DNA of 64,000 nucleotides, taken from the NCBI GenBank assembly GCA_015501595.1, contig JADNRX010000180.1, forward strand, positions 1 to 64,000. The letters are read 5' to 3'. The notes beneath the pieces were generated by a model. It worked only from the letters and a program-made list of their open reading frames with translations. It was not told where the DNA came from and searched no databases. The position numbers were made by a program, and so were the translations under genes. Below are positions 1 through 10,121 of this stretch, piece by piece (positions within the stretch are counted from its first letter, which is position 1; the number at the start of each line of letters is the position of its first letter). This stretch comes from Hymenopellis radicata. Taxonomy: Eukaryota > Basidiomycota > Agaricomycetes > Agaricales > Physalacriaceae.

Positions 1-541
1 GATTCCCCTCCAGAACCCCATCACCCTGAAGAACGGCAAAAAATCACATCTCTTCCGGTCAAGGCGGGCGATGTAAGTCGATCTCTTTTTCTTGGCACCC
101 ATACTCACTAGTATCACCCAGGGCTTCACGATTCCTTTCACTGTCATGAACACGAACTCAAAGATCTGGGGACGAGATGGCGACAAGTTCGTGCCCGAGC
201 GATGGCTCTCTGAGAACGGTGTACCGTCTGGTAGGGATCTTCCCCATGGACCTTTCAGCAACGTCTCTACGTTCGCCGACGGCCCCCGTATGTGTCTCGG
301 ATGGCGCTTAGGTTTGTTCTCTTCCCCTTCTCACCGTAACGGCCTTATAATTGACCCCACTCCGTCTCCAGCCGTCATGGAAGTAAAGTTCATCCTTGCC
401 GTTATGATCAAGTCCTTCGAATTCAAGGACTCTGGAGCCAAAATTGAAAAGATCATCTCCCCGTCCTTGCAGCCGTTCGTCAACGGCGAGGCTGGCTTGC
501 TCCCCATCCACATCACACCCGTCCACTCCCACTCCAAGTAA
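1..541 (+). CDS. cytochrome P450, C-terminal part (gene enters from the left edge)
   Basis: This is the 3' end of a heme-thiolate monooxygenase that would sit on the ER membrane. Three exons are visible: <1-72, 112-311 and 372-541, joined across two GT-AG introns of 39 and 60 nt. The protein shows the segment before the PERF region, then PERW, then the heme-binding loop FADGPRMCLG (pattern FxxGxRxCxG with the cysteine thiolate ligand), and a conserved tail. The stop TAA is at 539-541. The I-helix and ExxR lie off the window. Substrate and CYP family cannot be read from this fragment. It is only distantly like the P450 at 30.8 kb, so the two are not a recent duplication. Confidence 0.9.
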
Positions 542-3500
542 AATGCCTAGCCTGGGCATCGTACTAGTTCACTCCTTTGATATATACGCTCGTTATAATG
601 GAATCGTTTCGTTGAGGAACACCTTGGAAACTTTGACTTGCGCGAACACGGATGCGTGTCTTCCGGATTACACTACTTAAAGATTAGTCACGCGCCTTGC
701 TTGCTCACTTGAGTACTTTCCTCCCGCCGTCCCCCGCGCGTGCACTGCCCACAGTCGCGTGATTCGGACTATACAATGTTGGATGCGTGCTATAAGCTGT
801 CCTCGTGCATAACGCGCCTCAACCATCTCCGGGACGACTTGCCGCCGTGGAACCCTCATTCTTCTCGTTATGGCTTTCTTTGTTTATGTGGCGACGTTAC
901 CATCATCAGGAAAAAGGTCCCTGGGTTATATTGTGAGAATAGCTGGGGAATAGGACTAATCTGACTATTCCGCTTCAATGAGGAAGAATATCACGATTAG
1001 CCAAGGTTTTACTTTTTAAATAGGTCCCCTGGCTATTTTGGCTTGATTACCACGGAATAGCAGAACATTTCCCACAGACATCTGGAGGACTTCTAGATAA
1101 CCAACATCATATCACCAGCTTAAAGGTTTGGATAGCCATATGATTTTGAAAATGCGCCACAGGGCGTAATATTCGAAATGAGTATGCTACACAACGACCT
1201 ACTACATAACTACGGGAACAGCGCACGACACTGCATCGATGCAAAGTACAAATCCACCAGCACGCCGAAGTAGCGGTTACCTCCGTCCCCCACAGGACGC
1301 GGGAAACAAAGGGCTGAAAGCACTAATCAGTGACGGTGAATGGAAGAGACTAATATGTACCTACATTTGGCTCCTCGGATGCACTACACATCAACTACGA
1401 TCGTACAAAGACACGGAGGAGAGTGTTTGCCAGACATTTGTTATAGAGCGTGGGCAAGTGGAGGATAGCGCAAGCACAAGCGCAACGGACGTCCATCTCG
1501 ATCCGTCCCAGTCCCATTGAAAGACGAGCATCGTGAAAAACCTGCATTCGGGCTAAGAGTGCGCACATAGATGAAAATAAGTCGCGGTTTGCGGACGTTC
1601 CTCTCCAGTCTTGCAGCGAGATTCTGCACTTCGTGCTAGGGTCATTCAAGCCGCGGCCAAGCATGTAGGATATCTATAATATGGGAGAATTAGAATCAAG
1701 CAGAGAGGACCCGTACTTGATGACGAACAGACAGGAGACTCACGTGTAGCACCAGCGACGGAAAGGGAGGAAGACGAAGCGCTGTAGGCATGAGAGAGAC
1801 AATGGACATGGTCGATGCATTGTATGTGGTACGCCCAAGGCGAGAGGGTCTGCTGCAGTCGAGACGCGGACGACGGGCCTGCAATAGGCGCGCTAGTCGA
1901 TGTGCAGTTGAGAGGGCATAATGTGCAGCTGGATATCCGCTATTTATTGAGCTGGAAAGCGAAGAGAGCACGCGACGTACCGTGTGCAGGTGTGAACGGT
2001 GATGGCGTGCTCAGAAACCGTCTAGGGAATAATGAACAACAGTCACTATGGCCTGACAAGAATGTGAAAGGAAAGAGCTCACAAAGTAGCATTCATTGAG
2101 CTTACGCACTTGCAACTAGTGCGAGCAACTGGCGCTTGCGACGTCCTGAGGGACGTTAAACGTTGAATCTTGATGACGGTGGCTGCCACATGTATGGTCG
2201 TCGCTGTTGGAAAGCGCGGGGAAAGCTGCAAGAAGGAAGAACGGGCCAGGAATGGGCACTCTCGAACGAAGCAGAGTGGGAAGAGGGAAAGATGGTTGAA
2301 CGCGGAGTTCGAAAAACGAAATCCAACATGCACGTGGGCGCAGCACGATCCCACGCGACTCGGGCTGGATCTAGGACGGAGGCAGTGGACTTGACCTGGA
2401 CTTGACTTCGACTTGACAGCCACTTACTCTGACTCCTCTCGACAACCGACTTGGGCAGTTTTTGGCTCCTGTCCCGATGTGTCCCGACATGGACAACTTC
2501 TTACTCGACAACGCGGCTATCTCGGTACACGGCGATGTCGACTACAGCCTAGACAGAACTATCGCAGGACGACCAGTACACCCCAAAGCCGACGCTGTGT
2601 AGCTTTACTTCTTCCAGGGAGATAACTTTACAGAGCGGACCCCATTGTTGCAAAGAACAGGTAGGCTCCCCTCATTCTCCCTTTTCGTCATCCGCTTCTC
2701 ACACCGCCTCCCAAGTGCTTACTAATCCACAAACCTCTTTCTCGATGCTCTCGCGGGCCATCTCTATTCGCGTGCAGCCCGCCTTCGTTCTCATCGGCGA
2801 CTCAGCTATGCTCTTCGCCCCGGTACTCATGCACGGAGCTCACTGGCACCAATATTTATGTCGCATTTGTCTAGATCAATGCACTTTTTTTGAACCCCAC
2901 TTACTTTCGTGCGATATCTGTTAGATATGTCTTGGGATATGTGAACTTTCCGTTGAGATTAGTTCGAGCTGCAGGTAAGATGATCCTAATTACAGCTATT
3001 CCTTGTAACTTAACGCCAATAGCGCGATTCTTCAAAATAGTACGAATTAGTGCGGAATTTGCCCCAGAATACCTGGGAGGCTTTTTCCTGATGCATGGCC
3101 TGGAACACGACTCTACCCAGTTTATTCCTTCTTTGCCCCCACTCTCGCTCGCCTCTTCCACAGACTACGACCACTCTTCGACGTCGTAATGCCTCCCTCA
3201 TCGGGATCGCGAGCTCATCATCGTGTCCGCTGGGTATGTGGATTCCTACCTATGCTGAGCGTGTGCTGATAAGTAATTTGACAGCTATGGTTGGAGATTC
3301 TGCTGACTGTTCAATTGCTCACACAGACGTGGCTTCCGTGTAGCGCGTCTTTCCGCGGTCAATGACCGACAACTGTATCAAGCCAGATATCCTGATTGCA
3401 AACTGCGCAAATATCTTGACGCGAGTGGCGAATGTCTGCCTTCCTTTCATCGTCCATTGCCATCGCGTTTTCAATTCAGACGTGCTTATCAGAATCTGAT

Positions 3501-3764
3501 TGTTGTCGATACGCATTTCTTCGAGAAGGCCTCCTTGTAGAGACTTGATTATATCCTCATTCCACTCCGATCAATGATTGTGAAGTCGCATCCTGGCGAC
3601 AATGAAGAAAGATTAGTGGCTCGTGGAACCCAACAGGTCGGCGGAACAATTCGTGTATCTGACGTGAACGTATAGCGACTAGGACAAGGCTAATAGGGTA
3701 AGTATGTTGACGTAGATTGTTCAATGAGATCTTGACATGGCCACCCCATTCACTTTCGGGATTA
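542..3764. other. 3.2 kb without a supportable gene
   Basis: No spliced open frame with a recognisable domain was found on either strand. A short coding-like stretch starts at the ATG at 2489 and stops in frame at 2600-2602, then stays open in the same frame to about 2660. It could be a gene relic, but nothing identifies it. Other frames here are short and mutually overlapping, as expected by chance at this base composition. Confidence 0.5.
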
Positions 3765-4281
3765 GTGGACGACTTCCCGTAACATTTAGAAAGCTAGATT
3801 ATCTTCTAAATGTCAAATGATTGGAACTCCGCAATTTAGGAAACCAGACATGCAAACCGTAAGCCAATCTAGAAAGGATGGTAATTCGACACGATAAACC
3901 TCCTGCCGCGGCTGCCGACGTCTTAATCCCTTAAGGAAATCTCGAAAACAGCTCGAAAACGACGTGTTCTTGACTCGGAGGTAGGTCGCTTGTCAAGGAT
4001 GCCTTTGGCCATGAATTTGAGCTCACGGTGTGAAGGGAATGTAAGAAGTGACACACCACTGTGTGTGCCGTGCTTTCGGGGCACTAACGACGAATCTAGA
4101 AAGTAAGTTTTACTCTGGAAGAGGGGGTAGGGGGTGTCTCCAGACTATAATCTGAAAGCAGCCCACCGCGATAGATTTGGCGCAGGGAAGGGTGGGACCC
4201 TGGTGCCGGGCTCGGCAGATTGCCTCTTTTGGCGTTTAGAAAATAATCTATGTTTCTAAATGGTTACGGGAAGTCGTCCAG
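3765..4281. mobile_element. 517-bp non-autonomous TIR element (MITE-like), TA target site
   Basis: Two inverted termini face each other. The left arm starts TGGACGACTTCCCGTAAC at 3766, and the reverse complement is at 4263-4280. Imperfect inverted similarity continues inward for about 55 bp (3766-3820 against 4228-4280), including AT-rich blocks around TCTAAA. Each end is preceded by one G (3765 and 4281, not complementary) and then a TA (3763-3764 and 4282-4283), which fits a TA target duplication as made by Tc1/mariner-like transposases. The interior has no open frame that could encode a transposase, so the element depends on another copy for movement. The superfamily assignment is inference. 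Confidence 0.7.
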
Positions 4282-4791
4282 TATGTGTAGGCAGCCTACG
4301 GCGTGGTCCAGATTATGGCGAGTAGAACTAACTAAACTTAACCATTCAGCGGTGTGAGATCTAGTAAAAGGCAGATTTACCTGCAGATGGAAATACCCAA
4401 ATGAACCTCGAGGATTCACAGTGAAATGTGCACATTCAAGACGCTGCACGGCCAATGTCAGACATCGTATGGAGTTATCGTTGTGTATTCAAGGTATGTA
4501 AAAGTCCGCCAGCTTATAATGTACAATTATGCAATAACGATACAATCAAATCCTCGTAAACAGTGTCCTTCGATGATGCTGCAGCCAGGAAAGCAATTAG
4601 AGACCAACTTCATCGTCAAAGACAAGGCGAGCGGCAAGTCCTCGTCGGCCGATTTGCCTATATGAAAGAGTGTCAGTAAAAAAAGGCGGCAAGATGCAGG
4701 GGGAAACAGACCTCGTCTGGCGTCCGCCCAGAAGGCTACCGAGCAATTTTCGAGGCAGCATTCTTCTTAGGAGAGCCCTGGTAAAACATGT
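4282..4791. other. intergenic, nothing recognised
   Basis: This stretch lies between the TIR element and the stop of the Ala-rich secreted protein gene. No domain or RNA gene was recognised. It presumably contains the 3' UTR and terminator of the minus-strand gene. Confidence 0.5.
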
Positions 4792-6173
4792 TTAGACCAC
4801 CTGAATTATTTGAGGGACAAGCACGTACACCATCGGCAGCTGAGCCGCCGCACCGCTAGCTGCGTCAGTCGCGGCAGATCCCGCAGCAACATCAGTAGCG
4901 GACGCGGCGGCGGCACCAACATCGGCAGTAGCACCACCCACGGCAGTCGCGGTGGCATTGGCAGCACCAGCAGCGTCGGTAACAACACCACCTGCGGCAG
5001 CCGCGGTAGCATTGGCCGCTCCGGCGGTCACAGTCTGAAATAGCTGTCAGAGGACGTCTCTCTCCACGATTCAATATTGAAAGCTTACAACGGTTACCGT
5101 CGCCACACAGTTGGCAGCAGCAGCCTAGGCAACTATTTAACATCCTCTCGTACTGGGCATGGAAAGAAGTCCACTTACAGTGGCGTTTGCAGCGGCATTC
5201 CCAGCAAGATCCTAGGCAATATTTCAGAAATCGTACATCTGAGAACAAAGCTGCCTCACAGTGGCGTTTGCAGCGGCATTCCCAGCAAGATCCTAGGCAA
5301 TATTTCAGAGAATCGTACATCTGAGAACAAAGCTTACTCACAGTGGCGTTTGCAGCGGCATTCCCCGCAAGATCCTAGGCAATATTTCAGAAATCGTACA
5401 TCTGAGAACAAAGCTGCCTCACAGTGGCGTTTGCAGCGGCATTCCCAGCAAGATCCTAGGCAATATTTCAGAGAATCGTACATCTGAGAACAAAGCTTAC
5501 TCACAGTGGCGTTTGCAGCGGCATTCCCCGCAAGATCCTAGGCAATATTTCAGAAAATCGTACATCTAAGAACAAAGCTTACTCACAGTGGCGTTTGCAG
5601 CGGCATTCCCAGCAAGATCCTAGGCAATATTTCAGAAAATCATACATCTGAGAACAAAGTGGACTCACAGTGGCGTTTGCAGCGGCACCTCCAGCAGCAG
5701 CATCACCAGCGGCAGCAACCCCTCCGGCAGCAACTCCTCCTGCAGCAGCACCTCCAGCGGCCGCGGCCGCGTTCTTGTTCTTGTTCTTTTTGCCCTTGGC
5801 CTTGGCCTTGTCGGCATCTGCGGCAGCGTCAGCAGCAGCATCACCCGCGGCGGCGCCATTATCGGCAGCGTTACCCGCCGCGGCTCCACCGGCAGCAGCA
5901 GCCCCGCCAGCATTGTTGTTGTTGCCATTGCCGGCGCCGTCGCCGTTCTAAAAAGACGAATGAGCTTCAAGAATTTTGAAGTCAAGCGATTCACGTACTC
6001 CGTGACGTGCCTGTTCAAAAAATGTTAGCACAACGTCAAGAAAAAAACAAGTGAAGCCGCAAACGCACCGAAAGATCCATAGCGCGCTCATAATCCGCCT
6101 TGGGGTACGGAGCGGCAAGGGCGCTAGTCGCGGCGCAGGCCAAGAGAGAAAGAACGGTGTACTTGAACAACAT
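4792..6173 (-). CDS. secreted Ala/Gly/Asn-rich repeat protein with six tandem copies of a 33-nt exon
   Basis: Spliced model of 290 aa. Exon 1 (6069-6173) encodes a signal peptide (MLFKYTVLSLLACAATSALA) and a short charged stretch. A 12-nt microexon (5999-6010) gives ARHG. A 279-nt exon (5669-5947) gives a low-complexity N/G/A/D segment with a Lys-rich KAKAKGKKNKNKN run. Then come six exons of exactly 33 nt (5587-5619, 5505-5537, 5423-5455, 5342-5374, 5260-5292, 5179-5211), each encoding DLAGNAAANAT. A 36-nt exon (5089-5124) and a last exon (4792-5034) follow. All introns are phase 0, so exons can be added or lost without changing frame. No catalytic domain is visible. The composition suggests a cell-wall or extracellular structural protein, which is inference. 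The last 19 residues are hydrophobic, and a GPI signal is possible but not clear. Confidence 0.75.
5179..5668 (-). repeat. tandem exon-intron repeat, 81-82 bp unit, six copies
   Basis: Each unit is a 33-nt exon plus a 48-49-nt intron. The intron starts GTGAGT (or GTGAGG, GTAAGT) and ends TTGCCTAG. Units start at 5179, 5260, 5342, 5423, 5505 and 5587. Copies are nearly identical. Two alternating intron variants (period 81 and period 82) suggest duplication in pairs. The units are inside the secreted protein gene and are not a CRISPR array. Confidence 0.9.
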
Positions 6174-7476
6174 ATCGAGATCGGGATCGGTGGCGGAGAA
6201 GGAAACTGCTTGTAGTCGTGCGCGGCACTGAACGAAGGGAGAAGGACACGAGCGGTCGAGGATGGGGAAGAAGAAGAAAATAGAGAGTGTAAAAAAACGA
6301 TCACAGATCGAAAGAGCGGGGACGAAAACTTGAACAGTGAACACACAACTTGAGGGTGTGTCCTCCCAGAACTCTCCTCCTTTTATATACGCCACATGGC
6401 ATAAGGGGTGGGCGTTTAACTCTCCTGAGCATCCGCCTCCGTCCCGAGTTCGCCTGGGAGAAACTGATCTTTCCTTGGTTACGGGGTTCTTAGCCCTCGC
6501 GACGTAGGAGCTGTGGAGCGCGTTGGGGAGCATCAGCGTTTAGAAGTGTTGGAGCAGGGTGCAAAGCATACCAATCAGCAACACGTTCGCAATAATTCTA
6601 TGGGAAGGAGAAATCAGCTTGATGTTGATGCATACCAATTAGTCGAAAATGGGGGGTGCGTCTATTTTGAGATAGGTTAGCCCCGACGCATAGTCATACG
6701 CAGCCCGTACCAAGCGACTGGCATCCAGCCGACGATCAGGTCGATGATCGATATGTAAAATGTGGGGTGGAGAACCCAGGGCTAAACATAGCCATATTCG
6801 GGTATCAACGCTGCTGCGCAATGCGGTGGGTGTCAATTCAACGATTCTTGAACCCTGTCGCGTTGTACTCATGTAAACCCCTCCCCCGCCCTCCTCTCGA
6901 GATTTCTATGTTCGATGCGAATGTCATTGAATTCCTCCGAAAAGTCCATGAAGATCGTGACAGTTGCCAGGGAGGAATATGTACTTGACCTAGTGTTTGT
7001 ATTATACGGCCCCTCGATATTGCTGTTTGTGTACCTGTTACACACTTGGACCGCCACGTAACAGTCTAGAGTATGTGTGGTCCCAAATTTGAAGGGCGGT
7101 ACGCATCAGATTTTTACGGACGTCAGCCATTGGTCAGTTTGAGGCCGAATCTGCGACATTCCGTCTGTGAACAAGGAACACACAGGAGGACGTCTTGAAA
7201 ACTGAAGGCGGAAATGGAGAGCTCACCTTGTACATGCAGTGTCAAGGCGGGAGACGTCCGGGCTGTAACGGTAGTACCGTACCTTGAACACCTACAAGAA
7301 CGTCTGATCCAGGTCTGATCTGAGGGTAAGTAAATGCGATTTGGCCTGTTCTACTATCACGTCTCATTGCCAAAAATTTCCTGGTTCTGGCGTTCGCCCA
7401 AGCCAAACCTGATAATCATACTCCGACGTCGACATACCTACCTTTCAAGTCAGTGACATACTACAAGGCAAAGGAG
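6174..7476. other. intergenic, promoter of the secreted protein and nothing else recognised
   Basis: The first 250 bp are the 5' flank of the minus-strand secreted protein gene. The rest contains only short frames and no domain. The F-box gene ends at 7477 on the minus strand. Confidence 0.5.
6381..6389 (-). promoter_or_regulatory. TATA box of the Ala-rich secreted protein gene
   Basis: The minus strand reads TATATAAAA, about 210 bp upstream of the start codon at 6173. The distance implies a long 5' UTR. An EST or RNA-seq 5' end would settle it. Confidence 0.5.
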
Positions 7477-8968
7477 CTAAGTACGATACGGACCGATAAC
7501 TTCTATCAAGACATTGATCTGACCATGATAGCCATCTGTCAGCATCTGCCATCTGGCGTCGTCCTCAACCTCCGAATATCGATGGTAGGGCCCTTGAACG
7601 CTGTCCTCGCTAAGCATTCTCTGCCCTTTTGTAGGCCGATGAACTCGCGCGTGAGCGTATACACGAGCAGTGGCTGAGTCTGGCTGAGTCCGGCGCAAAG
7701 CTAGCACTCTGGAGAGACTTGGGAAGATCCTGAAGAGGTCATCCGGCTCGAGTGACTCGGCGCGAAATGAAAGGGATACATTCTGAAGTAAAGGGAAGAG
7801 GGAGTGGCCGGAGATGTGCGAACTTGTGAGGAGGGAGAAAACGTGAAGGGGTAGATCACCATCATTGTAGGCTGCTTTCCTGCGTTCCAACCGAAGGAAT
7901 TCAAGTTGAGGAAGATGGTAGGCTATATCTCGAAGACCATTTACGGTGCTGAAGGCGACGGCGTCGGATATGGTCAAAGACACGATATTACATTTGGATC
8001 GCACAACCAGCGATTGTATCCAGTGTGCCGATAGTATTAGATCGCCTTCCGAATAAAGAATAGAATCATAAATGCGCAGCTTGGAGAGCGACGGTAGGAC
8101 CAATCGATGCACAAGCTGAGACGACGTGGAAAGTGTTATCTCCTCAAGACAAGGAAGCTCCACGTCGGCCATGATTGGCGTGTTTTGGTCTTCTCTATAC
8201 CATCCTCGACAACTTAAAGTTTTCAGTTGATCTGCTTTCTGCAGTCCAACAAGAAAGTCCTGCGTAATCAGAGCAAACTGGTCGGCCTCGTCTCCCGAAA
8301 CAATTTGATTGAAAGTGAAATCCACATGGAGGAGATGCGACCATGGCAGCTCTACCAGAATGACGTTCTCCGTTGAGATGCTCACAAGTTTTGGGGCATC
8401 GCGAAAGGCGGGTAGAGCGAGAGAGCGAGAACGGGATATCGTGGCAAGAGACTATAACGTGTAGCTTCTCCAAAGAGTCCAGCCTATCATGAAGCGGATC
8501 GAGGAAGGACCAGTCGCCATCCTCCTCATCCGAGTCCATTCGGAGCCAAAGAGACAGCGACTTCCACCGAGGTGCCGTATGAAGGAGCGCGGCAACGATG
8601 GCCTGGATTTCCTCATCAGTCCTCCACCGGGGCATGCCTGAGCACGCCAGCAAGATGTGGAGGGGAAAATCTTGGGCGAGTACGAGAAACTGGTCCAGCG
8701 CAGAACGCCACTGCCATGCGCTTCCGTTGGCACAGACCTTCCTGAAATTTGGATTGATGTTGGCCTCGAGGAGCGACCAGAGGACGCTTGTGCCAAGAGC
8801 AGCGGCGCGCCATGCACGCGAAACATGGGCAAGTCGAAGCGCAGGGTGCTTAGCACCCGGCCGAAAACAGAAGCCTCCATACGACTCGGCGTCAAGAGTG
8901 AAAATGTGTTGGAGGATTTCGAGGGGTGCGCTGGAGGCGCCAAGTGGAGTCGGAGGAGACTGATCCAT
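7477..8968 (-). CDS. F-box-like domain protein, with one frameshift
   Basis: The N-terminal part (from ATG at 8968) has an F-box-like core with PLEILQHIF near residue 14, RLAHVSRAWRAAAL about 30 residues later and TSVLW after it. That is the pattern of the large Agaricomycete F-box/LRR family whose members recruit SCF ubiquitin ligase substrates. The C-terminal part is LRR-like (LPCLEEITL, LVLPSLSKLRIYD, LPQLEFLRLER). The two halves lie in different frames. The shift falls in the CTCTCTCGCTCT tract near 8415-8435, where one base must be skipped. No splice sites explain it. It is either a pseudogene or a one-base error. A 5'-UTR intron probably ends just before the ATG (TTTCTACAG). Confidence 0.7.
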
Positions 8969-10121
8969 TGGATCTGTAGAAATCAACTTCAATTAGCGTG
9001 TATACGGAGTACTATGAACAAAATCGAACAGACCTGGTCTGGAAGATCTCGGGCGATATGAGCTCACAGTGTTCACTTGGCTTCCTGAAAATTCTTTGTA
9101 AACACGAGGATGAGGACACTGGCAGGCTAGCGTAAGAGACGTACTCCAACTGTGATGATGGTAGTAGAAGGAAAGCGCAGTTCCATTGAAAGTGACTGGA
9201 CGAGTTACTCAACGGCTGAATGCGTCGACAACAATTGTTTCCAGGGAGTTCGGCTCAACCTGTTGTGAGGGTTAGCTACAAGAGCCAAATCAGAGCCTGC
9301 AAGCAATATACCGAATATGCTGTTGAATAGCTTTTGGACTTTGGCGGTCTGAGTGGGTAGGACAGGATGATCGTCAAGCAGAAAAGGGAGGAATGCCCAC
9401 GTGACCAAACTTGATCATGTTCAGCTTTCGTGGAAATATGTCTGGCCAGTTCACCGGCATGAAGTCAAGAGCTATCACAAAAGCCACAACTGCCCTCGCC
9501 AGCAGTATATGGATTTTCGAGTGGGGATAACAGGCCATGTGGTTCTAAGAGTTTATTCATATGAACCTCTCCATGAATGGAGCATCATTGAACTCGGCAG
9601 TATCGCCGAAGCACACGCTGCCACCGCCACAAACAACTTCTGCAGCCAATGCGTCGCCGGCTGGCTCTCGCCTCGTATGATAAACCAGCTCCGCAGCAAG
9701 CTCTCCCTCCTTTATCTCTCCTCCTCTCACACCTTCCTTCTCCCCAGACGAAGCCGCGGTATTCACCACCATGATGCGCAAGAAGCACCCTCCAATGTCC
9801 TTCCCTGGTTCCGAGTTCAGATCTCATTGCAGCGCTCAGTCTTCCATCCGAATCCTCGGTTGCCCTTAGCATTTCGTCGCCTTCAACTTCCTGGTCACAC
9901 TCTTGTGTGGCGCATCTTCCGCTACCTCAGCCGAAACCTCCATCCGACCACTTAAACGTGTAGACACTTAGCTCGGTCGTCGAAAAAACTCGGGAGTATA
10001 TTATAATGCTAACAATTATTCGTACATATACAACACAGACTTCTACGACGAGCACAATGAAACAAAAATAAAAAAAGGACGTGCACGGAAATTCTACTAA
10101 TAGTGTGATCTTGATAAGTTA
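8969..10121. other. intergenic, no supported gene
   Basis: There is one plus-strand frame at 9401-9955, but it has no domain, no plausible start context and is rich in shadow-like composition. A pyrimidine-rich stretch followed by CACCATGATG near 9768 looks like a promoter and start, but the frame closes after about 32 codons. I do not call a gene here. Confidence 0.4.

Noticed and set aside
1..541. Start codon around position 92 for the first gene
   Set aside because: That frame begins inside an intron. The conserved P450 text continues from position 2 across a GT-AG intron, so the gene is cut by the window edge.
5179..5668. Regularly spaced 81-82 bp repeats that resemble a CRISPR-like array
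   Set aside because: The repeats are exon plus intron units of a eukaryotic gene with phase-0 splice sites, and the spacers are not unique.
9401..9955. 184-codon plus-strand frame
   Set aside because: No domain, no homologous texture, and no supporting splice or promoter context beyond a pyrimidine tract.
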